NCBI GenBank assembly: GCA_030065755.1
Contig: JASJDA010000060.1
Location: 1 to 47,400 of the forward strand
Direction of reading: 5' to 3'
Origin: Prochloraceae cyanobacterium
Lineage (GTDB): Bacteria > Cyanobacteriota > Cyanobacteriia > Cyanobacteriales > JASJDA01
Length of the DNA: 47,400 bases
The position numbers and the translations under genes are program-made. The notes under the pieces are model-generated. The model saw only the letters and a list, made by a program, of their open reading frames with translations. It was not told the origin of the DNA and did not search any database. This document shows positions 7,560 to 16,530 of the stretch, piece by piece (position 1 is the first letter of the stretch; each line of letters begins with the position of its first letter).

Positions 7560-8906
7560 TTAATGGTTAGAGTTCAAATCTTCCTCGTTGACCGTTTTTT
7601 CCTCATCCCTAATTAGAGGTTCTGCTGGGTCTAATCTTTCTCGGGGAGAGTTCAAATTTTCCTCGTTGACCGTTTTTTCCTCATTCCTAATTAAAGGTTC
7701 TGCTGGGTCTAATCTTTCTCGGGGAGAGTTCAAATTTTCCTCGTTGACCGTTTTTTCCTCATCCCTAATTAAAGGTTGTGCTGGGTCTAATCTTTCTCGG
7801 GGAGAGTTTAAATTTCTCTCGTTGACCGTTTTTTCCTCATCCCTAATTAGAGGTTCTGCTCGGTCTAATCTTTCTCGGGGAGAGTTTAAATTTCTCTCGT
7901 TGACCGTTTTTTCCTCATCCCTAATTAGAGGTTCTGCTGGGTCTAATCTTTCTCGGGGAGAGTTTAAATTTTCCTCGGTGAGCGTTTGTTCCTCATTCCT
8001 AATTGGAGGTTCTGCTAAATCTAATCTTTCTTGAGTTTTTCTGCGTTCCCTTCGCAGAGATTTAGCAACCGATTCAGGTAGTCGATCTACTTTTTTTAGA
8101 GCTAGATCGAAGTATTCTAGAGCTTCTTGAAACACGGATAAATCATTTTCTCTTCTAGCTATAGAGCGTAAAATTTGAGCCTTGAGATATTGAACTTCTG
8201 GATTTTTTGGAGTTTGTTCTAATGCCGAATCGACAAATTCTAAAGCTCGATCGTGCTTGTCTAAATCTCGATAAGCAATAGCAATACCGCGATCGACTAA
8301 GTATTTAGGACTAGCATTACTTTCAAAACGTTCAATTGCTTGTTCTGGACTAGTAAAAGGAAGATTAACCGCTAACATCAGATCCATATATCCCTTAATC
8401 AGATTCAATTCTGGATCTTTAGAATTTATGTCTTCTGCTTTGTCGAAATGATGGAAAACCTTCTGAAGTTTAGTAATTGCAGCAATTGGACCATCCTTAT
8501 GATACATATAAGTCCCTTCTAAAAAATGACCCACTGCTAAATAGAGATGACCGCGCACCGGATCTTTGTCTTTCAAAACCTCTGCTGTTTTCAAGGTGGC
8601 GATCGCGCAGTCTTTAATAGTTTCCCAATCTTTTTCAGTGTAGGCTAAAGATGCTAGCATGGCATGGGCGAGAGGTTCGTCTGATTCTACCGATACTGCT
8701 CTAATGAGGACTTTCTTGGCTTGTTGGTAGTTTCCCCTCACAAAAAGCTCTTCAAAAGCTTTTTCTGTCTTATCACCTATATCGCGAGCATTTTTGGCTC
8801 GAAAAGGATCTCCAGCCAGGCTGGGATTCCCCCAAAAACTTACAACCAAAGTAGCAGCAAGGGATAAGTAAAGAGAAATTCCCTTGTTTGCACTTAACCT
8901 ACCCAT
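7560..8906 (-). CDS. Exported TPR-repeat protein (Sll0314/Alr1548-like) with a 26-residue repeat tail
   Basis: 448 residues. A signal peptide (about 1-31, ending NPSLAG) predicts export. Residues about 35-285 form helical TPR-like units (EELFVRGNYQQAKKVLIRAV, HAMLASLAYTEKDWETI, RALEFVDSALEQTPKNPEVQYLKAQ with adjacent helices). This core resembles the cyanobacterial Sll0314/Alr1548 family of unknown function. From about residue 291 to the end the protein is almost six copies of a 26-residue, highly charged unit (RERLDPAEPLIRDEE plus KTVNEENLNSP), encoded by a 78-bp tandem DNA repeat. The tail is probably disordered. No membrane segment follows the signal. Family assignment is by memory of the core motif, so moderate. 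Confidence 0.75.
   Translation of the reverse strand: MGRLSANKGISLYLSLAATLVVSFWGNPSLAGDPFRAKNARDIGDKTEKAFEELFVRGNYQQAKKVLIRAVSVESDEPLAHAMLASLAYTEKDWETIKDCAIATLKTAEVLKDKDPVRGHLYLAVGHFLEGTYMYHKDGPIAAITKLQKVFHHFDKAEDINSKDPELNLIKGYMDLMLAVNLPFTSPEQAIERFESNASPKYLVDRGIAIAYRDLDKHDRALEFVDSALEQTPKNPEVQYLKAQILRSIARRENDLSVFQEALEYFDLALKKVDRLPESVAKSLRRERRKTQERLDLAEPPIRNEEQTLTEENLNSPRERLDPAEPLIRDEEKTVNERNLNSPRERLDRAEPLIRDEEKTVNERNLNSPRERLDPAQPLIRDEEKTVNEENLNSPRERLDPAEPLIRNEEKTVNEENLNSPRERLDPAEPLIRDEEKTVNEEDLNSNH
7563..8035 (-). repeat. 78-bp tandem repeat (intragenic minisatellite), nearly six copies
   Basis: The unit contains the recurring blocks GACCGTTTTTTCCTCAT, CTAATTAGAGGTTCTGCT and CTTTCTCGGGGAGAG and repeats every 78 bases through the 3' end of the TPR gene. 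Unit length is a multiple of three, so copy-number change keeps the frame. Units differ by a few substitutions, and the copy nearest the TPR core is the most divergent. Confidence 0.95.
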
Positions 8907-9071
8907 AATTTATATCTCCCAAAAAGGAAAGAATTGCGTATAAGTTAATAGCAATCTTAGATTCGATTCAGTTAGAAATGTCAGAAGGTAATTTACACTT
9001 GATGTTAGGTTATAAATAACGAATAATATTTTCCGAATCTATCAGTTAACTTTATTGTTAATTAGCCATCG

Positions 9072-9752
9072 ATGCTCTATCTCGAGAACTTAGTTTATCA
9101 TCCTCCTGCTACTCCCGAGCCAATCTTGAAAAAAATTAACCTAAAACTAGCGCCGCAACAACTAGGACTAATAATAGGGCGATCGGGTTCTGGGAAAACT
9201 ACACTTTTGGAGATTTTAGCAGGACTTGCTCAAAAGACAAGTGGCAAGATTTATTGGGGCGATCGAGAGCTGACCCCAATGGAGTTGCAATACTTAGGAG
9301 GAATAGTATTTCAGTTTCCAGAGAGGCATTTTTGCGGTAGTACCGTGTTAGAAGAATTGCGTCTGGGTCATCCTGAATTGGGGAGAATGCAAGTAAAACA
9401 AGCCCTTCAAGAAGTAGGATTAGAACATATTGCTTTAGATACTTCTCCTTATGCTCTCAGCGGAGGTCAGCAGCGACGACTAGCTCTAGCCGTACAACTC
9501 ATTCGCCAACCTAATTTGTTATTATTAGACGAACCTACGGCGGGATTAGACTGGTCTATGCGCCGTCAATTAGCCAAATTATTATCTAAATTGAAAACCC
9601 ATTGGACTCTCTTAGTAGTTACCCACGATGCTGGAGACTTGTTACCAATTGCCGATCGCTGCTGGACGATCGAACGAGGAAAACTCCAATCGGTCGAGCC
9701 AGCAACTTTACTAGCTAAGGATCCTAAGATTAATCCAGTTTTAAATACATGA
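9072..9752 (+). CDS. ABC transporter ATP-binding protein (EcfA/CbiO-like)
   Basis: 226 residues, a single nucleotide-binding domain. Walker A is GRSGSGKTT (36-44), the Q-loop region is VFQFPERHFCG, the signature is LSGGQQRR (about 129-136), Walker B is LLLLDEPTAGLD, and the switch His is in VVTHD. The FQFPERH Q-loop and short size are like the energy-coupling-factor (EcfA/CbiO) class used for cobalt, nickel or vitamin uptake. No permease partner is adjacent, so the cargo is unknown. Its stop overlaps the rsmG start by 4 bases (ATGA at 9749-9752), indicating translational coupling. Confidence 0.85.
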   Translation: MLYLENLVYHPPATPEPILKKINLKLAPQQLGLIIGRSGSGKTTLLEILAGLAQKTSGKIYWGDRELTPMELQYLGGIVFQFPERHFCGSTVLEELRLGHPELGRMQVKQALQEVGLEHIALDTSPYALSGGQQRRLALAVQLIRQPNLLLLDEPTAGLDWSMRRQLAKLLSKLKTHWTLLVVTHDAGDLLPIADRCWTIERGKLQSVEPATLLAKDPKINPVLNT

Positions 9753-10501
9753 GCGAGATTGAGAAACAATTGTTGCCTAATCTAGCTGAAATTTGGCAAA
9801 AAACACTAGGATGGGAGCCAGACGAACTTCAACAGCAGCAATTCCAGCAGCTATATGAAGGGATTTTATTGGGTAATCGCCAGCTCAATCTTACTCGCAT
9901 TACTGCACCAAAAGATTTTTGGGAAAAACACCTGTGGGATTCTCTAGTAGGAATAAAATATCTCGACTATTTAAATTGCAGAGAAAAGAGGGAAACTTTG
10001 AGGGCGATCGATATTGGTACTGGTGCGGGGTTTCCAGGAATTCCCGTGGCGATCGCTTTTCCTGCTTGGACTGTGACTCTTCTGGATGCAACTCGCAAAA
10101 AAATTAATTTTCTACAAGAGTTAGTTGCTGCGGTGGGAATAGAAAATGTTAAAACTATAACCGGAAGAGCAGAAGCAATTGGAAGAGAAAAGTTACATCG
10201 AGAAACTTACGATCTGGCTTTACTCAGAGCAGTTGGTGCAGTTTCTGTTTGTGCCGAATATGCATTACCGTTAATAAAAATTGACGGTTTAGCAATACTC
10301 TATCGCGGTCGTTGGAGTGAGGAAGACAATTTAGCTTTAGAATCAGCAGCCAGCAAATTAGGCGGTAAGATTGAGTTTATTGAGGAGCTAAAAACTCCTT
10401 TAACCGATAGTATTCGCCACTGCGTCTATCTGCGCAAGCTCTCCCGTACACCTGCTCAATTTCCTCGTGCTGTAGGCTTACCTACTCGTCAACCTCTTTA
10501 A
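9749..10501 (+). CDS. rsmG: 16S rRNA (guanine-N7) methyltransferase RsmG (GidB)
   Basis: 250 residues. RsmG methylates N7 of G527 in 16S rRNA using S-adenosylmethionine. The N-terminal part has NRQLNLTRITAPKDFWEKHLWDSL, the typical GidB start. The SAM-binding loop is AIDIGTGAGFPGIPVAIAFP, followed by VTLLDATRKKINFLQELV. Length is near the family norm, with a short basic tail. It overlaps the ABC ATPase gene by 4 bases and is followed after 10 bases by the cytochrome gene, so the three form an operon. Confidence 0.96.
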   Translation: MSEIEKQLLPNLAEIWQKTLGWEPDELQQQQFQQLYEGILLGNRQLNLTRITAPKDFWEKHLWDSLVGIKYLDYLNCREKRETLRAIDIGTGAGFPGIPVAIAFPAWTVTLLDATRKKINFLQELVAAVGIENVKTITGRAEAIGREKLHRETYDLALLRAVGAVSVCAEYALPLIKIDGLAILYRGRWSEEDNLALESAASKLGGKIEFIEELKTPLTDSIRHCVYLRKLSRTPAQFPRAVGLPTRQPL

Positions 10502-10511
10502 AAGGAGAAAA

Positions 10512-10853
10512 TTGATTTTGAAGCGGCTATTAACTATTATCTTTGCTATCTTAATTTCACTGGCACTTATTGATATTAATCCTGTTTTAGCAGTAAATCT
10601 GAGCAATGGGGCTAAAATTTTTAGCGTTCAATGTGCTGGGTGTCATCCTAATGGCGGTAATATTGTCAGACGGGGTCAGAATTTAAGATTGAGAAATTTG
10701 CGCAGACATAAACTTGATTCAGTGGAAACCCTAGCCTATTTAATTGCTAACGGTAAAAATAATATGTCTGGCTTCAAAGATCGCTTGAGTACTCTAGAAA
10801 TACAAGAGCTGTCTGCATACGTCCTCGAACGAGCTGAAAAAGGCTGGCGATAA
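10512..10853 (+). CDS. Small c-type cytochrome, cytochrome c6-like
   Basis: 113 residues. A signal peptide (about 1-27) targets the lumen or periplasm. The mature part begins near VNLSNGAKIFSVQCAGCH, with the haem site CAGCH (41-45), and continues with a c6-like fold ending in IQELSAYVLERAEKGW. The probable axial Met is in NNMSGFKDRLS, where classical c6 has the MPAF motif, so this may be a c6 variant rather than PetJ itself. AGGAG at 10503-10507 serves one of two in-frame TTG codons (10512 or 10518). The spacing (4 or 10 bases) does not decide between them. There is no ATG option. Last gene of the ATPase-rsmG operon. Confidence 0.85.
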   Translation: MILKRLLTIIFAILISLALIDINPVLAVNLSNGAKIFSVQCAGCHPNGGNIVRRGQNLRLRNLRRHKLDSVETLAYLIANGKNNMSGFKDRLSTLEIQELSAYVLERAEKGWR

Positions 10854-10867
10854 AACAATAATTCACT

Positions 10868-12166
10868 CTAACTAAAGATTAAATCGTCTAATTCAGCATA
10901 ATCGGGTAGAGTAGTGTCGATCGACCGACCTTTTCGCACTACTACGCGATCGCTTTGATTTCGCGACAGCAATTCGCTAAAATAACGACCTTTAAATATT
11001 ATTAAATCTGCTGGCATACCTACTCCAATTCTGCCAATTTGTGTTAATCTCATCAAATCTGCTGGGGTTTTGGTAACGCTAGCACACCAATCCCCATAAG
11101 GCATATCTAAATGGGCAATTCTTACGGACTGGTTAAATACCTCTAAAACGTCGAGATTGCCAAAAGCAAAAAAAGGATCGCGACAGTTATCGCTAGCGAA
11201 GGCAACGGGTATGCCAAATTGTTTCAATTCGTGGACTCTAGTAACCCCTCGCCAGTAGGGAGTTTTTTGCTCTTTTCTACCTTGTAGATAAAGATTACAC
11301 ATGGGGAGACTGACAATGGCAATATTGGCTTGTTTGACTAGGTCTAGAGTTTTTGCTACTTCCTCGTCAGACTGTACCGCTAAACTACAACAGTGACCGC
11401 AGATAACTTGTCCGCTGAATTGATGGCGAATAGCTGCTGCTGCAATTTTTCGCAAACAAATAGAATCGCGATCGCCATTTTCGTCGGCATGGAAATCTAG
11501 ATCTAAATGTCTTTCTTTCGCCAGAGTAAAAATATTATCGAGTTGGGCATCTAATTCTGGGTGCATATATGCAACACCCCCTAGAATACCACCTATTTCT
11601 GCTATTTTATCGGCTAGGGCGACACCTGCATCATTTTGAAAATAATCGAGAGTGACCAGGGAAACTGCTTGTAGGGTAATTTTATCTGTCCATTGTTTTT
11701 GTAGTGTTGTAAAAGCTTCTAGGCTAATCTCTGCTTGAGAGCCAAAGGAGTCGATGTGGGTGCGAATAGCTTTAGTTCCGTTGGCATAACTGCATTTGAT
11801 GTCAAATTCCATGCGTCGAGAGACATCTTCGAGCTGCCAATATTTTCTCCCATCAGTTTGAGAAGTTTCAAGAGCGCTGTCAAATGTACCGTCTGGATTA
11901 GGCGATCGCTCCCATATCTGTCCTTTATCGAGATGGGTGTGTATATCTACAAAACAAGGAAATACTATTTTTTTTTGTAAGTCTACACTTTGGCTGCAAT
12001 CGCTCTCAGATGAAGCTGGGATAATTTGAGAAATAATTTCTCCAGTTATTTCTATATCGACTAAGCACAACCCTTCTCTGGTCTGAGAGGTAAATTTCTT
12101 TTCTATCAGACAAGTTGGTACGCAGGCATTTTTTAACCAATAGCGATCGAACGACGGAATCATCAA
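10868..12166 (-). CDS. codA: Cytosine deaminase-type amidohydrolase (CodA-like)
   Basis: 432 residues of the metal-dependent amidohydrolase fold. Visible are CFVDIHTHLDKGQIW (metal ligands), DLDFHADENGDRDS (His and Glu), VICGHCCSLA (His) and VAFASDNCRDPF (the catalytic Asp), in the order found in E. coli CodA. A C-terminal strand set (GVGMPADLIIFKGR) is also as expected. The enzyme would convert cytosine to uracil in the cytosol. It lies downstream of upp on the same strand, and UPRT would turn that uracil into UMP, which supports the substrate call. Related enzymes deaminate other heterocycles, so substrate remains inference. Confidence 0.87.
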   Translation of the reverse strand: MMIPSFDRYWLKNACVPTCLIEKKFTSQTREGLCLVDIEITGEIISQIIPASSESDCSQSVDLQKKIVFPCFVDIHTHLDKGQIWERSPNPDGTFDSALETSQTDGRKYWQLEDVSRRMEFDIKCSYANGTKAIRTHIDSFGSQAEISLEAFTTLQKQWTDKITLQAVSLVTLDYFQNDAGVALADKIAEIGGILGGVAYMHPELDAQLDNIFTLAKERHLDLDFHADENGDRDSICLRKIAAAAIRHQFSGQVICGHCCSLAVQSDEEVAKTLDLVKQANIAIVSLPMCNLYLQGRKEQKTPYWRGVTRVHELKQFGIPVAFASDNCRDPFFAFGNLDVLEVFNQSVRIAHLDMPYGDWCASVTKTPADLMRLTQIGRIGVGMPADLIIFKGRYFSELLSRNQSDRVVVRKGRSIDTTLPDYAELDDLIFS

Positions 12167-12247
12167 GATAAATCGCCCTTGAATTTGAACAGCAGGTAAT
12201 TAAAGCGATCGCAACTGCCAAGTAAAATAATATTGATGCTATTACTT

Positions 12248-12532
12248 CTATTCTGAAGAATTACCATTTACTGTACCTAGTTGCTGACGCACGTCATCTA
12301 TAGCTAAATTTAATTGGGCAATTTTCTCTTCTAAGGAACGACGAGCACCTTCTATACTTTCTTCTGTGCTAATTTTTGGTTCCACATGAGATTTAGCCAA
12401 AGAACTATCTTCAACCGAATCATCTCTATTATTCTGTCTTGAAGCTAAGATCGTTCCTAGTATACCTCCAACCACACCTCCTAAAACTGCTCCAGCAATA
12501 AATCCTCCAGTAAAACCATCGCGCTGACTCAT
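12248..12532 (-). CDS. Small glycine-zipper membrane protein (YtxH-like)
   Basis: 94 residues. One N-terminal glycine-rich membrane segment (GGFIAGAVLGGVVGGILGTI, about 8-27) with repeated GxxxG spacing is followed by a polar linker and an amphipathic helix (SIEGARRSLEEKIAQLNLAIDDVRQQL). This layout is like YtxH/gas-vesicle-like small proteins of unknown function. It lies between upp and codA on the same strand with 80-110 bp gaps, so cotranscription is plausible but not shown. Confidence 0.7.
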   Translation of the reverse strand: MSQRDGFTGGFIAGAVLGGVVGGILGTILASRQNNRDDSVEDSSLAKSHVEPKISTEESIEGARRSLEEKIAQLNLAIDDVRQQLGTVNGNSSE

Positions 12533-12639
12533 ATTTTTATTCCTTGTTTGAAGTAATTCAACTCACTTTTTTAGGTTAACCATACTTGGCTGCTACTGAC
12601 TACTGACAGCCAACAGATTAGTTTAAGATTTCTATCTTG

Positions 12640-13290
12640 CTAAGTTCCAAAAGCTCGATCGCCAGCATCTCCCAAACCTGGTACAATAAACCCTTTACTA
12701 TTAAGACCTTCGTCAATAATTGCCGAGTAAATATTGAGCTTGGGATATTGTTTGCTTAATTTTTGCAAAGCAGGTGGGGCGGCTACCACTGATATAATGC
12801 GCATCAATTCTGGATCGGCTCCGCGGTCTATTAATTGACTCATCGCTGTCATTATCGACCCACCCGTTGCCATCATGGGTTCTAAAATTATCAGTCGCGT
12901 CTGAGGGTCGAATTGGTCTGGGAGAGTATTTAAATAACAACTTGCTTCTAGAGTCTCCTCATTGCGAGACAAGCCTAGGTGATAAATCGACGCTAAAGGT
13001 AGGAGGCTTTGCGCCCCATCTAATAATGCTAATCCAGCTCTGAGAATTGGCACAACTGCCACGGGCATTTGAGGATTAATTACCGTTGCTGGACAGGAAG
13101 TAATGGGGGTTTCTACCGTTGTTTCTTCTACAGGCAACCAGTAACGACACGCCTCATATGTCAACCAACGTCCCAATTCAGTCATGGCGCTTTTAAATAG
13201 AACTGTGGGAGTGTTGCGATCGCGCGCTACAGCAAGCCAATGTTTAATTAAAGGGTGATCTGGTACGTAAATGCGCAGTTGGGAACTCAT
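12640..13290 (-). CDS. upp: Uracil phosphoribosyltransferase
   Basis: 216 residues. UPRT makes UMP from uracil and PRPP in pyrimidine salvage. Seen are VAVVPILRAGLALLDGA, the PRPP loop LEPMMATGGSIMTA, and the C-terminal uracil-binding signature GLGDAGDRAFGT at the very end, as in canonical Upp. Full length. ATG at 13290. A codA-like deaminase lies downstream on the same strand, consistent with a cytosine-to-UMP route. Confidence 0.96.
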   Translation of the reverse strand: MSSQLRIYVPDHPLIKHWLAVARDRNTPTVLFKSAMTELGRWLTYEACRYWLPVEETTVETPITSCPATVINPQMPVAVVPILRAGLALLDGAQSLLPLASIYHLGLSRNEETLEASCYLNTLPDQFDPQTRLIILEPMMATGGSIMTAMSQLIDRGADPELMRIISVVAAPPALQKLSKQYPKLNIYSAIIDEGLNSKGFIVPGLGDAGDRAFGT

Positions 13291-13564
13291 AAATGAATGT
13301 GGTGTTGAAGCTGGTCGAACTGAACTATATTATCCTGCTTTTAAGCCTTTCGGAAAATTTCTGGGCTCTTTTCCCCGTTCCCTACTTTCCAACAGCCGAC
13401 GATAAAAATTGACTTGGTATGTAAATAAATTTTGCTAAGACTTGACTTAGAATAGTCTTTTCGTTAATTATCTATGTTGCATATTGTTACGGGATATGTC
13501 ACAAAGAGTCAAAGATAGCGGAAATTAATTGATGAATACCTTTTTATTCAGGAGTTTATCAGTT

Positions 13565-13663
13565 ATGTCTTCTCTATCTAGTACTCAAATTTTTATCGCT
13601 TTAGCGATCGCTATAATTCCAGGGTACCTAGCTCTACTACTTTCTTTGGAACTTTATAAATAG
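13565..13663 (+). CDS. psaM: Photosystem I subunit XII, PsaM
   Basis: A 32-residue protein starting MSSLSSTQIFIALAIAIIP and ending SLELYK. PsaM proteins are about 31 residues with one membrane helix, an S-x-TQ-start and a conserved terminal ELYK. This matches throughout, though the middle (GYLALLLS where relatives have AFLAFRLST-like residues) lacks the usual Arg. AGGAG at 13550-13554 is 10 bases before the ATG. Monocistronic by position. PsaM sits in the thylakoid membrane near the PSI trimer interface. Confidence 0.92.
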   Translation: MSSLSSTQIFIALAIAIIPGYLALLLSLELYK

Positions 13664-13745
13664 GTTCCAAGCCCCTAATAGAGATTCACTAGCTGCTCGT
13701 CTGTGACTTCAGTTAAACGCGCGAGTGGCATTAAGAGGAAACTAA

Positions 13746-13774
13746 GTTGGGGCGTTGCTGAAAGCGCCCTAACC
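13746..13774 (+). terminator. Hairpin downstream of psaM
   Basis: GTTGGGGCG (13746-13754) faces CGCCCTAAC (13765-13773) across a 10-base loop, with one internal mismatch. It lies 83 bases after psaM and 41 before the next gene. The T-run is weak (CCTTATT), so it may be a terminator or a 3' stabilising hairpin. Confidence 0.45.
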
Positions 13775-13814
13775 TTATTGTCAGCGATCGTCAAAAATCG
13801 TGGGGCTTTAACCA

Positions 13815-14174
13815 ATGAAACCAGCAACATCTCCTAAAATTACTACTAAATCTCGTCGTCATCGTCGCAATTATTTTAATAGGCTGCTCGCTACTGAAAT
13901 CACTGTCAAGCTACTTGTTAATGGCACCTTATTAACAGTAGCCATCTCTACTTTAACCAATTTATTACCCTATTATTTTTCACAACAAGCCAAGTTGGAG
14001 GAAATACGCCAGGAAGTCACTCAAACCGAACGACGAGTCTATCGTCTCCGCAGTAGTTTCTATCGCAATTTCGATCCCAAGCAAACCAAAACCGTCATGC
14101 AAGAACAAGCTCCTAAAGTAGAGCCTCACCAGCTTCGCGTATTTTGGTTAGAAAAAGAAACAAAAAATCGCTAA
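13815..14174 (+). CDS. Small single-pass membrane protein with coiled coil (unknown function)
   Basis: 119 residues. A basic N-terminus (KSRRHRRNYFNRLL) is followed by one membrane helix (about 32-53, VKLLVNGTLLTVAISTLTNLL) and a charged coiled-coil region (KLEEIRQEVTQTERRVYRLRSSF). I do not recognise a named family, although proteins of this layout are common in cyanobacteria. The positive-inside rule predicts N-in. The stop codon overlaps the stop of the convergent PAS-GGDEF-EAL gene (shared CTAA at 14171-14174). Confidence 0.7.
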   Translation: MKPATSPKITTKSRRHRRNYFNRLLATEITVKLLVNGTLLTVAISTLTNLLPYYFSQQAKLEEIRQEVTQTERRVYRLRSSFYRNFDPKQTKTVMQEQAPKVEPHQLRVFWLEKETKNR

Positions 14175-16369
14175 TAAAATTTAGATTCCCCTCCACGATC
14201 GCTGGAAATATCGTAAGCTGCATCCCTATTAACAGGGGGAGAGAACAAATATCCTTGAGCGTATGCACAGTTTAAATTTCGTAGCTTTTGTAACTGCTGT
14301 TGTGTTTCGACCCCTTCAGCAATAACGTCTATGCCCAGGTTGTGAGCCATCACAACGATCGCCCGAACAATTTCTAATCCTTCGACCTCAACTTCCATGC
14401 TTTTGATAAAAGAGCGATCTATCTTCAATTCAGTGATGGGAAGGCGATGCAAATAACTCAAAGAAGAAAAACCCGTACCAAAATCGTCCAAATAAATTTT
14501 AACCCCTAGCTCTTTAAGTCGCAAAAGCATAGAGGTTGCCAATTCTATCTCTTCTAAAAGTATACTTTCAGTAATTTCTAGCCTCAAGCAATTTGGCTCT
14601 AGATTAGTTTCTTGGAGAATTTGGCCAACTTGTTCTACGAAATCAGTCTGTGCGAATTGTTTGCCAGAGATATTTACGCTAACAGAGAGTTTTCGATTGC
14701 TTTGAGATTGTTGTTGCCAAATGCGCATTTGATAACAGGCTTCCTGAATCACCCAAAAACCTATAGGTAAAATCAATCCAGTTTCTTCAGCTAGAGGAAT
14801 AAACTCTGCTGGAGATACTAAACCTCGCTCTGGATGCTGCCAGCGAATTAAAGCCTCAAAACCCATTATTTTCCTAGTCTCTAAAGATACTATGGGCTGA
14901 TAGTACAGGCAAAATTCAGATCGCTCTAAAGCCCATTTTAGATCGTTCTCCATTTGCAGTAATTCAACTGCGCGATCGTGCATTTTGCTGTTGAATACTG
15001 CATGACGACCTTTACCTCTTTCCTTAGCGCGATACATAGCTATATCGGCGTTACGCAAGAGATTTTCTGGAGAATCAAACTCACTGCTGGCAAAAGCAAT
15101 ACCAATACTGGCGCTAGTAAAGACTTCTTGTCCGCACAGGTTAAAAGAGAGCCTCATTTCTTCGTTAATTCGCCGAGCAATGGTAGTAGCATCAGTAGAA
15201 TCTTTAAGATCTTCGAGTAAGATGCTAAATTCGTCTCCTCCAAGTCGAGCAACAGTATCGATCGAGCGAAGGCATTTAGTCAACCTGCGAGCAAATTCAA
15301 TCAAAAGTCGATCGCCACAATAATGTCCCAGACTGTCGTTAATTACTTTAAAGCGATCTAAATCTAAAAACAGCACTGCGATGAGTTTGTCTTGATGCCT
15401 TTTGAGTTTGAAGATCGCCTGTTTGAGTCGATCCATAAATAAAACGCGATTTGCCAAACCCGTAAGATTGTCGTGAAGGTTACTGTATCGCAGTTTTCTT
15501 TCTACTTTTTTACGCTCGGAAATTTCTTTTTCGAGTTGCTTATTAATCTCTTCAGCAACTTGAGCTCGTAGTTGTGCTGCTTGAGCTTTTTTACGCTCTG
15601 TAATGTCTCGCTGTACAGTAGCAAGACATAAAATATCCTGGTTTTCTGGGTGTCTGACAATGAAACAACTCCTCTCAACGTCGATTGTTTCACCTGTCTT
15701 GAAGTGGCGCAATTTAGCCTCCGATAGAGTGCGACCTTCATCGATAACTTTGGGTAAAATTGATTGATAAAATGAGGCTACATCTTCTTCTGGTAAATAG
15801 TCAGAAAGTTTTTTGCTAACTGCTTCTTCAAGAGTGTTAAGACCTACCAATTTCCTTCCTGCTTCGTTAACGAAGAGTATTTTTCCCTCCATAGAACACA
15901 TGGCGATAAAATCGCTACTGCGGTCTACCAGAGCAAAAAACTTTTGCAATTCTGCTTCAATCTTTTTGCGAGCGGTGATATCGCGCTGTATGGAAATGAA
16001 GTGGGTGTAGATGCCGTTTTCGTTTGCTACTGGTACTATCTCTAGCTCAATCCAGCGTTCGGAACCGTCTTTGCTATAATTTATTAAGTCCGATCTAATT
16101 GGTTCCCTTTTTAAAAGGGCCGCACGTATTTTATCTAATTCCGCTCTGTCAGTTTTGGGGCCTTGTAAGATGCGAGGAGTTTTGCCTATTACTTCAGATG
16201 CAGTATAGCCCGTCATCTGCTCAAAAGCTTTATTAACGTAAATAATTTTCGGCCCTAATTCGGTAATTGGTTCAGCTTCAGTTATGACGATCGCGTCACT
16301 AGCATTGACCGTCACTGAGGCTAGCAGCCGCAACTTCTCAATATCTTCACGATCTGGTTTACTGCTCAT
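14171..16369 (-). CDS. PAS-PAS-GGDEF-EAL cyclic-di-GMP signalling protein
   Basis: 732 residues with no membrane segment. PAS 1 (about 15-135) has the GKTPRILQGPKTD segment typical of LOV-like PAS folds but with no flavin-binding Cys. PAS 2 follows at about 140-260, then a coiled linker. The diguanylate cyclase domain (about 290-460) has an intact GGDEF (377-381) and FLDLDRFKVIND. The phosphodiesterase domain (about 470-715) has an intact EAL (505-507), plus EITES and DDFGTGFSS. Both catalytic signatures are complete, so the net activity cannot be predicted. It probably adjusts c-di-GMP in response to a ligand or partner sensed by the PAS domains. Confidence 0.95.
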   Translation of the reverse strand: MSSKPDREDIEKLRLLASVTVNASDAIVITEAEPITELGPKIIYVNKAFEQMTGYTASEVIGKTPRILQGPKTDRAELDKIRAALLKREPIRSDLINYSKDGSERWIELEIVPVANENGIYTHFISIQRDITARKKIEAELQKFFALVDRSSDFIAMCSMEGKILFVNEAGRKLVGLNTLEEAVSKKLSDYLPEEDVASFYQSILPKVIDEGRTLSEAKLRHFKTGETIDVERSCFIVRHPENQDILCLATVQRDITERKKAQAAQLRAQVAEEINKQLEKEISERKKVERKLRYSNLHDNLTGLANRVLFMDRLKQAIFKLKRHQDKLIAVLFLDLDRFKVINDSLGHYCGDRLLIEFARRLTKCLRSIDTVARLGGDEFSILLEDLKDSTDATTIARRINEEMRLSFNLCGQEVFTSASIGIAFASSEFDSPENLLRNADIAMYRAKERGKGRHAVFNSKMHDRAVELLQMENDLKWALERSEFCLYYQPIVSLETRKIMGFEALIRWQHPERGLVSPAEFIPLAEETGLILPIGFWVIQEACYQMRIWQQQSQSNRKLSVSVNISGKQFAQTDFVEQVGQILQETNLEPNCLRLEITESILLEEIELATSMLLRLKELGVKIYLDDFGTGFSSLSYLHRLPITELKIDRSFIKSMEVEVEGLEIVRAIVVMAHNLGIDVIAEGVETQQQLQKLRNLNCAYAQGYLFSPPVNRDAAYDISSDRGGESKFY

Positions 16370-16530
16370 AGCTGCTGGAATTGATTACCTTCCTGACATG
16401 ACATGAAAAACAATTGCTCGATCTTCTTTCTAACGTATTTCGTGCGACCTACTTTGTCATCAGCGATTGCACTGAAGTATGATTAATTTAATTTTAGAAC
16501 GGAGATATTTTTAAGGCTTGGAGTAGTATT

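Noticed and set aside
7588-8034. 148-codon open frame on the plus strand opposite the TPR gene tail
   Set aside because: It is created by the 78-bp repeat, whose length is a multiple of three. The minus-strand frame has a signal peptide and TPR core, so it is the real gene.
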